Source of the DNA: Mercurialis annua
Lineage: Eukaryota; Streptophyta; Magnoliopsida; Malpighiales; Euphorbiaceae
Assembly: GCF_937616625.2 (NCBI RefSeq)
Contig: NC_065577.1
Span: 1,839,001 to 1,903,000, forward strand
Direction of reading: 5' to 3'
DNA: 64,000 nt
Shown here: positions 34,405-46,284 of the stretch, in pieces
Layout: each line of letters opens with the position of its first letter
Position numbering within the stretch: position 1 is the stretch's first letter
Made by a program: the position numbers and the translations under genes
Notes under the pieces: generated by a model
Told to the model about the DNA's origin: nothing
Seen by the model: the letters and a program-made list of their open reading frames with translations, nothing else
The model's database searches: none

Positions 34405-37400
34405 ATGTTTCAGCCTCTGCTACAATGGTGCATTGTTCTTCTAATAGGTTTGTTTTGCAATTCTCTATTTTCTTAAAATTAATCAATTAATCTAAAGTTT
34501 ATAATTGTATCATTTTTATACCATTTTGATATAATCAAGTATGAAATTGATCCATCTATATCAACTAAATTAAGATGGAGAAATGATCCTCTATTTATTT
34601 TTATTATATCGGATAGAAAAATCAAATCTGAAACTTTTGATGAAAATATAATTTCTTTAGTGTACGTATTTCTAAAACAATGTTAGCTGAACTATGTAGT
34701 GATCAATATGAACAAAATTAGAAATGTTCACTATGCTGAATGTCTGTCTGTCCGGTTCAGACTGAACTCATAAATATTAGATTCATATCGAATTCAGACC
34801 AAACTTAAACTTGCATGTAAAAAAAAATCAAATTTCATTATTTTAAGGTAAAATCCAAAAAAATCTTATCCGGTTAAAATTCGTCCAAACCCGACCCATG
34901 AACAAGTACTAAACTGACCATACACATAATTTGTTTTGCAGGAGTTAATGCTTATGCTTTACCTTACGATCACACGGCTTCCGTTGAGGTAATAATACAT
35001 TTTTATTTTCTTAATAATTTTTCAATTACTATCTATGTATTTCTATTAATTAATCAATCAGTAATTAAATTAAATTAATTTAATCTCAATTTTTGTTTTT
35101 CAATTTTCAGTGCTTGGCAGAACCACATAGAGCTCAATATAATGGAGGAATAATTAAGAATCCAGAGTTGAATTATGGATTAAAAGGATGGTCCAAATTT
35201 GGAAATTCAACAGTAGAGCACAGACAATTAAGAAGCAACAATTTTATTGTAGCTCATAATAGAGTTAATTCACATGACAGCTTCTCTCAGGATGTTTCTC
35301 TTCTGAAGGACATGTTTTACACATTTTCCGGTAACATTTATACATTCCGATAGCAAAATATTTATTTTTCCGACAACGGAAGTAACTAAATGTTTTTTCG
35401 TTTATTTATGTTCACTATAATAAATAGTCATTTTATGGCTTTGAAGATGTAAACCGTAACATATTTGTGATGGATGCGCGATGAGATTATAGATTCCGTC
35501 ACTAATTTTTTTTTATTTGTGAGAGGATTCATAATTGCATAGTCCGTCACAAAATACTAGCTATATTTTTAAGACTATCGAGCTATATTTTATGGCACAT
35601 AATTTTTGTTTTCGGCATAAGAAACATATCCCCGAAAATCATTTAATCACTTTCCGTCATTGGAAAAATGGATATATGATTATCAAAATGAAAAAAAATT
35701 TAAAATTCGATTACCGATCTATAAAAACACTATAATTTGGTAATTATTTATATCTTTTTTCACAACATATATTAGGATATAATTTTATAAAATATAGGTT
35801 AATTATTTAATCAATCTATTTGGATAATTACAGCATGGATACAAGTAACCAGGGCAAGTGCTACAGTAAAAGCTGTATTCAAAACAAAGAACGGTTACCA
35901 ATTTGCTGGTGATGTTATTGCTAAGCCCAGTTGCTGGTCCATGATTAAAGGTGGGCTAACTGTAGATGAATCAGGCCCAGCCCAACTCTATTTTGAGGTA
36001 AAAACAAAATCAATTATTTTCCACTCAAATTACCGATTACAAGTTTAATTCATTTCAATATGATTTATATTAATTTAATATCTGTAGAGTGATGACACAT
36101 CAGTTGAGATATGGGTGGATAGCATCTCATTACAGCCATTCACTGAGCAAGAGTGGACATCTCATCAAGATCAAAGCATTGAAAAGGTATTAAGATTTTA
36201 TCAAAATTTCTCACTTTGATCATATGAAAAATGATTTTACAATTTAAAAAATCAATTAGTATATATATAATTGTAATAAATTTAATAAATATATTGTGAA
36301 TAAAAAAATTTAATGTTAGTTTAGTAATTTTATATTTTATGTCAATTATATCCAAGTAAAAGATTAAAAAAAAGAAGAGTCCAATGGGTGAAAATAAGAT
36401 ATATTTTAGTATCTTAAGTAACTTTTATGACGAATTAGCCAATATCTATAAATAAATGATATTAACTTTAAAATTTGATTAAATTAGATAGAGAACCTCT
36501 TAAATTTTTCATGAAGTTACTTTAACTATATATGGACTAAGTTGTTATAAAAATATGTTAAAGGATTACTCAGAAATAAATAGGATTCAATTTAGTATTT
36601 AAGTTACTTTTATAATTAGTTAGTCTATTTTTTTTATATATATACATAGATAAAAAAATTCATAAATATTTTGATAATAGCGTAAATTTTTGATATAATT
36701 AGGTAGAAAAATTCTTAATTTTTTCATGATGTTTCTCCTATGATGTACTAATTTGTCATAAAAATAAATGATCGTTGCAGAATCGCAAGGAAAAAGTGAG
36801 AATTCAAGCAGTGGATAAACAGGGAAACATTTTACCAAATACAAAAATCTCCATAGAACAAAAGAAAGTAAGCTTCCCATTCGGATGTGCAATAAACAAA
36901 AACATTCTCTCAAATCCACCTTATCAAAAATGGTTCACTTCAAGATTTACCGTTACGGTTTTCGAAAACGAAATGAAATGGTACAGCACGGAAATAACCC
37001 GAGGCAAAATAGATTACGCCGTGCCCGATTCCATGATGCAATTCGCCAAGAGCAACAATATCGCGGTCCGTGGCCATAACGTGTTATGGGACGATCCGAC
37101 CCGTCAACCAAGTTGGGTCAACGCCCTTTCGCCGACCGATTTAAATAAAGCCGTTGTCGACCGGGTAAATTCGGTCATGACCAAGTATAAAGGACAATTG
37201 ATTGGTTGGGATGTGGTGAATGAGAACATGAATTATAATTACTTTGAGAGCAAGTTAGGGCAAAATGCTTCTTCATTTTTGTATAACTTGGCTAGCAAGG
37301 CAGATGGGGGCGCTACATTGTTTTTAAATGACTATAATACCATTGAGAATAGTGGAGGGGGGGCTTCGTCACCGGCTAATTATATTCAAAAATTGAATTT

Positions 37401-38637
37401 GATTAAGGGCTATCCTGGAAATGGACTTTTGAAAATGGGGATCGGACTTGAATCTCATTTTAGTACTCCAAATATTCCTTATGTTAGAGCTTCTATTGAT
37501 ACTCTTGCTGCTACAAATGCTGCTGTTTGGCTTACAGAAGTTGATGTTCAAAGTGGCCCCGATCAGGTAAAATTATGTTTTTTGTTTTTATTTTAATTTA
37601 ATTATCGAATTTTTTGTTTTTATTTTAGTTTAAATATCAAATTTTTAGTTTTAAATAAAGTAATTTGAAACGACAAGATGTTTTTTTAAATAATAAGGCA
37701 TCCTTTAGAGATGTATAAAAACCGAATCAAAATTGAAATCGAATCGACAAATTTGGTTCGTTTGAATATTTTTTTGGTTCAATTTGGTTTGTTAATATAT
37801 AAATCTTTGATTTTTTTTGTTTGGTTTTAAGTATAAAAAATTTCAATGAAGTTTTTAATATAGACCGTAACTAAAAAATAAATTGAGTTGAAAAATCTTC
37901 TTGATCGATTTGTTTGATTTGGTTTGATTTGATTTTTAAAAAATATTTTAGTTCAGTTCGATTTGACCAATATATAGCGGCGAAGCCACAATATTAAAGT
38001 AGTGATCAATTGATATTTATATACTAATTAGTTAATCCATCACGTTAAACTCATTTCTAAAATGTTTTGATTATATTGATTTTTTTTACTTTATATGAGT
38101 TTATAAAATTTGTCCTTAAAAAATAATTCATTGCGATTATCTTATTAAATTAAAATTGACGATAAACCATCGCTTAAAATAAAAGTGTAAGTTTGGTATC
38201 AAATTGAAACAAAGGGTAAAATGTTTGGTACCATAGAATTTTTTAACCCATTGGATAATATCTAATAGTATGGTACCTATAATTTACAGGCAAAATACTT
38301 GGAGCAAATTTTAAGAGAAGCACATTCTCATCCGAAAGTTGCCGGAATCGTATTATGGTCAGCATGGAGCTCGACAGGATGCTACCGTATGTGTTTGACC
38401 GACAACAATTTCAAGAATTTGCCTACCGGAGATGTCGTCGATAAGCTATTAGGAGAATGGGGCGGTAAGCCAATTGAAGGCACGACTGATAGTAATGGAA
38501 TCTTTGAAACTTCACTTTTCCATGGAGATTACATTGTGAAGATGACAAACCCTAATTCTTTGACTAACCTTAAGGTTTCTTCTTCAACTAATAATGGTGA
38601 AGATAAAAAGCCATTGTTTCTCCAAGTTAAAGTTTGA
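34405..38637 (+). CDS. GH10 endo-1,4-beta-xylanase-like protein with N-terminal CBM-like domain (gene 1)
   Basis: Seven exons: 34405-34447, 34942-34988, 35111-35330, 35834-35997, 36088-36186, 36781-37566, 38290-38637; 568 aa. Residues 1-20 (MFQPLLQWCIVLLIGVNAYA) look like a signal peptide. A carbohydrate-binding-like beta domain follows (IIKNPELNYGLKGW, about 45-175). The GH10 barrel spans about 215-510: acid/base Glu339 in GWDVVNEN, nucleophile Glu444 in WLTEVDV, RGHNVLWDDP at about 288. The usual subsite tryptophans remain in VLWSAWSSTGC. A C-terminal beta segment (GIFETSLFHGDY) ends the protein. Expected to act on xylan in the cell wall after secretion. It is the full-length partner of the gene at 46285; exons 2, 3 and 5 have identical lengths in the two genes. 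Confidence 0.94.
37700..37985. repeat. GGTTCGG-type repeat in intron 6 of xylanase gene 1
   Basis: aaaaccgaatcaaaattgaa near 37720 and gttcagttcgatttgaccaa near 37951 mark a degenerate member of the AACCGAA family. Confidence 0.4.
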
Positions 38638-39690
38638 GTATGAATTCTAATTGTTGTTGCTAAATTTTGTAGCTATTTGGGATATTTTCATTTAAATCGA
38701 AAAATTTGGTTAATTATCATTAAGGTGTTCGATCCTTTAATTTGTGCCCCAATTTTCATATACTTTATTGATTTGGATTGGAGCATTTGTATGGAAATCT
38801 ATGTTGACTTATAAATGAATTTGACATTTGGTTAATTAATTTATGACCTAACACTAAAAATTATATATTTTTTAGACTTTTGATAAATCTTCATAATTTT
38901 AGTTTATTTTAAAGTTTAACTCTAATTTTAATCAATTTCACTAATTTGACACATGTTTTTAGTATTTTTATTAATTAATTAATAGATCCTGGAATTAAAT
39001 TAAATTTGTACTTTAATTTAAAAACATTTATACATAAAAATCCTAGAATCAAATTAATTTTTCATTCATTGTATCACATGTCAATTATATAATTTATGAA
39101 ATTTGACTAAAATTGCTGTTAATCTATAAAATTGGAATAAAGTTTAAATTTATTTTTTTAAAACTTTATTGATATTGTAAACTTACTCTAATTTTGATTT
39201 TTTTTCCCTATTCCATTAATTTGTCATGCTTATGACAATATATTACAACCCTAAAAATTAAATTATATGCCTACCACTATTTACAGTTAAGTGGACTAAA
39301 CATGTCTATGCAGAGGACTTTTCGTTCCGCTTATTTAAAAACTAGGGATTTACTGATAATTAAATGAAATAAAAGGACTTTGAAAAGACAGGTGATATAT
39401 CAGGGGGCTTGGGGTGAAAATAACCGAAATACTGGATATGATCGGAACCATTTTGCAACTTAGCAGTTAAAACAAACTTAACATACCATTCTTCACAGTA
39501 AACAGACAAGCAACTAAAACAATAATAACCTTTTGTCTATATTCAGTTCCATTGCAATTTACAGGCAAAATTTGATGTTCGGGTAGAAAGACGAAACAGT
39601 ACAAACTGAAGTTGATGATACATGCTCACATGTTAATAAAACGTAAAAGGGACTTACGTTAATGACATTCTGCAAATGGCAATATCTTAC
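38638..39690. other. Intergenic between xylanase gene 1 and the complex I gene
   Basis: Contains the 3' flank of xylanase 1, then AT-rich DNA without a recognisable gene or a repeat with clear ends. Confidence 0.45.
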
Positions 39691-39803
39691 TGGACAATCA
39701 CTTTATTAAGCACATGAAATGGAAAAAATAACATATCTGTCGCTGGGTGGCAGTGGCCAAGATGAACTAGCGGAAACTTCTTACTTGGCTCTTCAACTGC
39801 TGG
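39691..39803 (-). other. Probable 3' UTR exon and poly(A) signal of the complex I gene
   Basis: On the minus strand, ggttgcag at 39804-39811 is a good acceptor. The exon beginning ccagcagttgaagagccaag runs to an AATAAA at 39702-39707. The stop codon of the coding region at 40183-40185 is followed at once by GTACTT, a possible donor. Together these suggest a 3' UTR intron (39804-40182). Confidence 0.5.
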
Positions 39804-40182
39804 CTGCAACCGCAAAGATACAAGTACAATGAGTCCGCTTCATTTTACAGTCAATAATCTAAAACGAACACAAATAAAATCTGATGTAGCTTAGGTTTAA
39901 ACTCTAAAGAGTCTTTATAGTTTATAAGAAAATAAAACAACCAATTAACAAAACCTTCTTGACATTCCAAACAATACTTTAGGAATCTTGTTTACCTTTC
40001 AGGATATTTATAAAAAAACCTACAAAGGGCATGTTCGACAATATAATAGACATATAGCAGACACAATTATCTGAAATGACTTAACTACCTCATTCGACCT
40101 CATCATTGTTTGGCTAGCTATTCATGGGCAGAAGTAATTGTAATGTATCATGAAATTAATTCAACATCAGAAAGAAAAGTAC

Positions 40183-41650
40183 CTAGTGTTCGTTGCCATG
40201 GCCTCCATGGTCACCATGACCCTCCCAAGGATGCCGCCAACCCTAAAGAGACAGAACAAATTTAAGTAAAAAGGGTGAGTAATTAACAAAGGGGTCAGCC
40301 ACAGAATCAATCCTTACCAGCACAACAGGACCATCTTGCTTAGCCCTGTATAAAACCCAAAACCTGAAACAAAAACATCATAAACAAAACTTATTAATTC
40401 CACTTGCATTGAAAGAAATAACATTACATTGCATCTGCTGGAATGAATAACAAAAAAATGTATCACTAGATAAGTTTCTTAAATGTGTTCTAGATGCTCT
40501 CTAGACACTATGATAATGTATGCTGGCAGTTATGTACTTATATTGATATGATAAAGAAACAACTCATTGCAAGCATCATTATATGGACACATATACACAA
40601 GTCCTAAATTACACGAATTCTGATTAACTACAAAAATGCAGTCCTACTCCTATGTTTTTCATCACAGGCCAAAAGTCGAATGAATGCACAATAGTAAGTA
40701 AATTTGAATCAAATACCGGAGTAAATATAGCCCTAATTTTCTTTTGAGATGATAATAGTCATAAATTTAAGGCAAACTAAATTTATCTACCCACTACTTT
40801 ACCGTTTTTGCCAAATATACCATGAGTATCAAAAAATTTCCAACAACATTGCGATGTGTCAACTAAACTTCTATTTGGCTAAGATTTAAAAGATGATGGA
40901 TCAAACTTCAAGATTTAAAAATTTAGTATATTTGGCAAAAACACTATAATTGTAGGCAGATAAATTCACTTTGCCTAAATTCAAAGTAGCAAAAGAAATT
41001 TAAGATTGAAAATCTGTAATTATAATAAGAAGCAATGTCCCCTTTTCAAGCCCAAAAAGGGTCATTACATTACCAAGAATAGAGAACTACTAAAAACATA
41101 TTAGAAAAACAGTCTCACAAAAATAAAGTTGATAACTTCTAACAACCTAGTAGCAGCACGTACACTTCATTCAATCAACATGTCCCGTTTCAGAAAAGTG
41201 TCGGACACCTAACATTTCGACACAAACTTAATTTTGTACATAGAAAACCTTAAACTAACACTGTTTCACCGAGTCTGTGTCCAAGTCTAGCTAAAAATTA
41301 TTTAAATCCAGTTTTTTTCCACGAAATTAATTTTGGCATCTAAAATAAGCTAAAAAAAACCTGTTAAACTAAAAAGAAACCCTAAAATGCTCCAAGCTTC
41401 TGCAATTCGAACAATCACATTCATACAAATACATATATTTGAAATCAAATTCGTTAGGTTTAATTGTTTCATTAACTGACAGATTGAAATTCAAATTACA
41501 AATAACAGACCACAAATTAAGCAGAAAATAGATTAAGAAAACTGACCACATGACGGCACACAAGCCTTTTCCGGTGACTGTGTGCCACCGCTTTGGCGGA
41601 TGAATTGTGACCCCCTTGTAAGTATAGCCCTCTCCGTGACCTCCTCCCAT
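40183..41650 (-). CDS. NDUFB2: NADH dehydrogenase [ubiquinone] 1 beta subcomplex subunit 2 (complex I)
   Basis: Three exons: complement(join(40183..40242,40318..40363,41547..41650)), 69 aa. The sequence begins MGGGHGEGYTYKGVTIH, followed by PPKRWHTVTGKGLCAVMWFW. The centre is LYRAKQDGPVVLGWRHPWEG, and the tail is His/Gly-rich (HGDHGGHGNEH). Length and sequence fit the plant B2-type accessory subunit of mitochondrial complex I, a single-span inner-membrane protein (segment about 29-45). The ATG is chosen because it gives the known N-terminus; an upstream in-frame ATG would add 12 residues unlike the family. The gene sits between two xylanase copies on the opposite strand, so it was either carried between them or flanked by the duplication. 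Confidence 0.95.
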
Positions 41651-41904
41651 TTTCTGTATCTCTGCGATTAACAAACGCTCGATCAATTAGTCCGGTAAGG
41701 TGTTGGAATAGAGGTGAGTGTAGGGTATCAGAGGCCCTGGCCCATGTTTGAACTGGACATGTTTCAAGTCTGGGCATTGGGCCCTTCAAATATTATTGGG
41801 TTTATCTCATCATTCATGATCACAATGGACGGTAATTTGGGCGGTAATTTTGAGAAAATTATAAAATAATTGTAAAAAAAAAATAGAATTTTAGTTTTAG
41901 GTTA

Positions 41905-42355
41905 GGCAAAAGGGCTCAAAAACTACCGAGCTTTCAATTTTTTTTCAATAACACCCTCACCTTGTAATTTTGTCAATAGCACCCTATTTCGTATTTTTCA
42001 ATTTCAATAGCACCCTAATTGAGAAAATTAGATGATTTGATTACTATAAGGATGAAAATTTTCAAAAGAACTAAATTTAAAGGTGAAATTATACTTTTTT
42101 CTACTTGAACACATTTAAACAAGTCCTTTTAACTTAAAAAAAATTCAAATAAGTCCTCGATAAATGAGTTTAATTTGATGATTTAGGGTGCTATTGAAAT
42201 CGAAAAATACGAAATAGGGTGCTATTGACAAAATTACAAGGTCGGGGTGCTATTGAAATCCAAAAATACGAAATAGGGTGCTATTGAAAAAATTACAAGG
42301 TCAGGGTGCTATTGAAAAAAAAATGAAAGGTGGGTAGTTTTTGAGCCCTTTTGCC
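41905..42355. mobile_element. Mutator-like MITE, 451 bp, perfect 9-bp target duplication
   Basis: Ends: ggcaaaagggctcaaaaact and its inverted copy agtttttgagcccttttgcc. Flanked by tttaggtta at 41896-41904 and 42356-42364. The right arm holds two tandem copies of an approximately 60-bp unit (gggtgctattgaaat...acaaggtc, about 42189 and 42248) where the left arm has one, so the arms are unequal. No coding frame. Confidence 0.93.
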
Positions 42356-42580
42356 TTTAGGTTATGATTTAGGATTTGAAAATTCAAGGCTTTTCGACAT
42401 TTTGGCAGTTATGTCAGCTGATGAATAAACAGAGTTGTCTGACATGACCGCTATATTATCAAACTTTTTAAGTTATAGTGGAATTGAAAACGAAAGATGT
42501 AGTTCTGGGTGTAATCGGCATTTTATGACGTTAGAATGTAAATAAAAAAGGTTAAAAGGTGGACCCTATTTTAGAACGTT

Positions 42581-42740
42581 AGCTTTATTGATATAAGCTT
42601 ACTTGAATTTTAATTTTCTTTCTTATTCCATAAATTTGTAATGTTTTATGGAAAATATTTAGCTTTATTGATATAAGCTTACTTGAATTTTAATTATCTT
42701 TCCTATTTCAAAAATTTGTAATGTTTTATGAAAAATATTT
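42581..42740. repeat. 80-bp tandem duplication
   Basis: agctttattgatataagctt starts both copies at 42581 and 42661. The copies differ at about six positions. No gene nearby. Confidence 0.9.
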
Positions 42741-42954
42741 AATAACTCTAAGTGACTCTTCCACCTTGTCCCCATACTTTAATTGAATCATCTATAAGAT
42801 AAATGAGACATGATAACCCTATTCACCACTTCATGTGCCTTTGGTATTGTGCTTTGTCCACTTAATTGGAGGAAGTGCTGGGTATTTTTTTTTTCTTATT
42901 GGAATTAGATTAAAAAGCCGAGGCACATAATAGAACTTCTCTTAAAATATTAAA

Positions 42955-44044
42955 GGTTATCTATTTTTATTGTCCGGACTTTATAATGCATTTTTGGGAT
43001 AATCACCTATCCTCCTCGACCTTTACCTTAAACTTTTCTAAATTCTCTATATTTTCAAAAGTTTTTCTAAACCTCCCAAACTTTATGGCGGCGCTCAATC
43101 ACGATACTTATAGATAAAACTACTCCTACAAAAAAATTGGCAGCTGGCGGCGCATAAAAACAAAAAAAATGGCAGCGCCATATCATTATAAATTCAAAAT
43201 ATTCAAAAATCCCAAAACACCCTTGATTTAATCAAATTAAAATTAAACCAAACTTAATCTTACCAAACCCAAAACACACTAATCAAACTATCTGACCAAC
43301 AACTATCGCCCGCCACCTCCGTCGCCGGTCACCACCATCTGTCATATCTGTTCTTGAAGAACATATGTGATCTGTTCTTAGAACAGAACCGATCCGTTCG
43401 TCTTCTCAGTTTCCCTGAGAAGACAAAGAAGACGCACGCCATCTTCTCAAGCGAACTGAGAAAACGTGTTCGTCTTCGCAGTTCGTTTGAGAAGATGAAC
43501 GCCGTCTTCTCAAGCGAACTGAAAAGACGAATGCGTCTTCTCAGTTCGCATGAAAAGACAGGATCTGTTCTAAAAAATAGATCATCTACCAGATCTGTTC
43601 TCAAGAACAGATCATTTGTTCTCAAGAGCAGATTTTGTTCTTGAGAATAGATGGTCGCCGGAGATGACGACCGACAGCAAACGGGGAGGTGGTGACTGTA
43701 CCAGCGGCAGATGGATGATGGTTTGATTAGTTTGGTTAAATTTTGGTTTGGCTGATTGGATGTGGTTGATTTTTGGTTTGATTAGCTTATTTTAGGGGTA
43801 TTTTGGGTCTTTCAATTTTTTTTGAATTTTTTATGACATATCAGATGACGTGGCGCCGCCAATTTTTTTTGTAAGGTAGTTTCATCAATAAGGACCGTGG
43901 GTGGAGCCGCCATAAAATCTGAAGGGTTTACGGAAGCTTTTAAAAATATAGGGGATTTAGGGAAGTTTAGGGTAAAAGTCGAGGAAAATGGGTGATTATT
44001 AGACTGTATTTTTGTATAAAACGGAGGACTCAACAAGGATAATT
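42955..44044. mobile_element. 1.1-kb element with about 140-bp terminal inverted repeats
   Basis: Left arm: gataatcacctatcctcctc, gacctttaccttaaactttt, actttatggcggcgc, aaaaaaattggc. Right arm is the inverted equivalent: ggcgccgccaattttttttg, gagccgccataaaatctgaa, agggaagtttagggtaaaag, tcgaggaaaatgggtgatta. The centre is not transposase but a palindromic array (43346-43652) flanked by GC-rich gtcgccgg strings. Exact ends and a target duplication are unresolved; Mutator-like or foldback class is likely. Confidence 0.75.
43346..43652. repeat. Palindromic array of gaactgagaagacg / cgtcttctcagttc and agaacagatc units
   Basis: About 300 bp built from two short motifs in both orientations: (1) cgtcttctcagttc and its complement gaactgagaagacg, six or more times; (2) gatctgttct and its complement agaacagatc, at both edges. 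Long open frames occur on both strands because the motifs lack stop codons; they encode Arg/Ser/Glu repeats and I do not call them genes. Confidence 0.8.
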
Positions 44045-44214
44045 TTTTAAATAAAAATATATTAAAATAGTATTAAAAGTAAAATAATTAATTTCTATAT
44101 TTAAGATGTTAAATTTTAAATAATAGATTTTATCGGATTATGAATCAAATCTAAATATTTTCATAATTTATTATTTTTAGTTTGAAGACGCTAAAAAACT
44201 GGAAAAAAAAATTA

Positions 44215-46165
44215 AAAAAATATCGATTCAGTCGGTCAACAACCAATTATCATCATACGTAGTAAATATCTCATTCTGATCATAGAATATCCGGCCGATT
44301 TAACCGGGTTTAAAAGAGTTTATATTAAAGATTTTATGAGTTGTCAAATACTAGTCTATGACCAATTTTGGAATTTTCTTTTTCCGGTTGAATCGGCCGG
44401 ATCAGACATGTTAATTTGACAACCATGATTATAATGGTGTTTTAACATTTTGTTGTGGTGCAGACGTGCAATGCAAGTCACCACATCATGGTTTGTCTAA
44501 GATGCATTTTTTTTACAAATAAGTCCATTAAGCTCCACTTCAAATCCGATAAATAGCCATATAGTTTGCATAATTACGTGGATTGCACAGCAAATCCGAT
44601 AGTAATATTTTTATAATTTTTGAAGGTGATTACTTGCGTTTGTACAAAATTTATTTAATAAGTTAATTGATAAATAATGCATAAAAATCGGTATCGATAT
44701 CTTTTTATGTACATGTAGCAGAATACAACATGTAATGAGTTACCATGGTGAAAGAAAATTTTTGCCCCATTCAATCACTTTTCCTTTTTTATAATTGCAA
44801 TGTAGAAAGCGTTTATAGAAAAAATTAAATTTAAAATTTTAACAATTTACTATCCAGCGTTTATATTATTTTATAGCTCGTTGGTGTCCTATTACTATCT
44901 TTAAACTTTGGTTTCTTTCATTTATTATGATTTATGCTCTATTATTTTCCACCAAATAAAATTAGTAGTGCACCAATTTCAAGGCTCATAAATAAGTATA
45001 TAGCTCCAAATAAGTTTCACGGGACAACAAACAAGATTTTATAAGTCTCAGTGATCCATTGTCTAATTATTTTCTGTACATTTGCCTTTACTTTAAATTC
45101 TTCATTCATTGTATTATTTATTTTGTTTTTCACTCATTATAATCTTCAGATCACATCTATAAATATCTCTATGTACAAAACAAAATTTAAAAAATGTTTT
45201 GTTCGATCTTCTGTTTTTAGCATATGAAACTGGAAAAAAAATTATGATAACAGACAAAAAGATATACTTTCCATTTTAAAATATATAGTTTTTTATATGC
45301 AAAAAATACTAAAGAAATTAGTTTTAGGTATATTATTAGTATTATTTTTCTAAAATAATCAATGTATTTATAAAAGTTAATATGAATTGAATATAAATGT
45401 GTTTATGGTGAGATCCATATGTTTGATACAGATTATTGTTTTTTTTTTTCAGCAGAAAAGATATTGCAAAGATTGCAATTTTGGTGGTCTTTTAAAAATC
45501 GGATCTGACCGGCTGGTTGAATCGGTTCAACTGCAAATAATATTTGGGGCGGTCTAGAAGAAGGATATCTCTGAAAATTTTAGTTTTCCCGAGGTTTAAT
45601 TGAATTTTAAACTAATTAAATCGACAAAAAAACTCTAATTTTTTAGGCTTAATCATCCAAATATAGCTCACCGTTTTATTTTTTTTCCGTTTAAATTGAA
45701 ACTTTCAAAATCATTAAGTTTACCTCATTTTCTAATTCTCAGATTCAACCATATCCATTTTTTTCCTTCAAATTGAAGCTTTTCTATTTGAAAAATGTTC
45801 AAATATATCTTTCATATTTGAGACATAATTTCAGTTTTTAATATGTTTTAAAACATTAAGGAATTATTTAGAATATTTGTCAAATATGAAACATATTTAA
45901 ATAATATTCAGAGTGAAAACTCAGATTTGAAAAAAAAAATGAATACAATTGAAATTAAAAAATAAAGTAAAATAGACAATTTTAAAAATTTAAAATATAA
46001 ATAAAAAAAGGCAAAAAAGTAAAATATTTTTGGATGAATAGGCCAGTTTTCTAATGTAAAAAACTCAAAGCAATAAAAAAATTTAACACATCAATTGGAT
46101 CAGCAAGTTAAACCACTCTAATAATTGGGCACACGGTTCAACCATCGGTTCGGTTTTAATTTAAA
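44215..46165. repeat. Region with three CCGGTT-family repeats, otherwise empty
   Basis: CCGGTT-type clusters occur at about 44222-44420 (tcagtcggtcaacaaccaat; ccggttgaatcggccggatc), 45500-45620 (accggctggttgaatcggtt) and 46095-46165 (ggttcaaccatcggttcggt). The rest is AT-rich with no gene. Confidence 0.45.
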
Positions 46166-46219
46166 ACATGATTTTAGAAACAAGAATAAAAAGGATAAAA
46201 GTTGGACTAAATTGGAGCT

Positions 46220-46227
46220 TATAAATA
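46220..46227 (+). promoter_or_regulatory. TATA-like box of xylanase-like gene 2
   Basis: TATAAATA lies 65 nt upstream of the ATG, giving a short 5' UTR. Confidence 0.4.
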
Positions 46228-46284
46228 AAATGATGTACAGAATTGGAGTGGCATTTATTTAAGGAGAAAACAGTTTATACAAAG

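Noticed and set aside
43329..43644. Overlapping Arg/Ser-rich frames on both strands
   Set aside because: Translations of a palindromic array; similar low-complexity peptides on both strands argue against coding.
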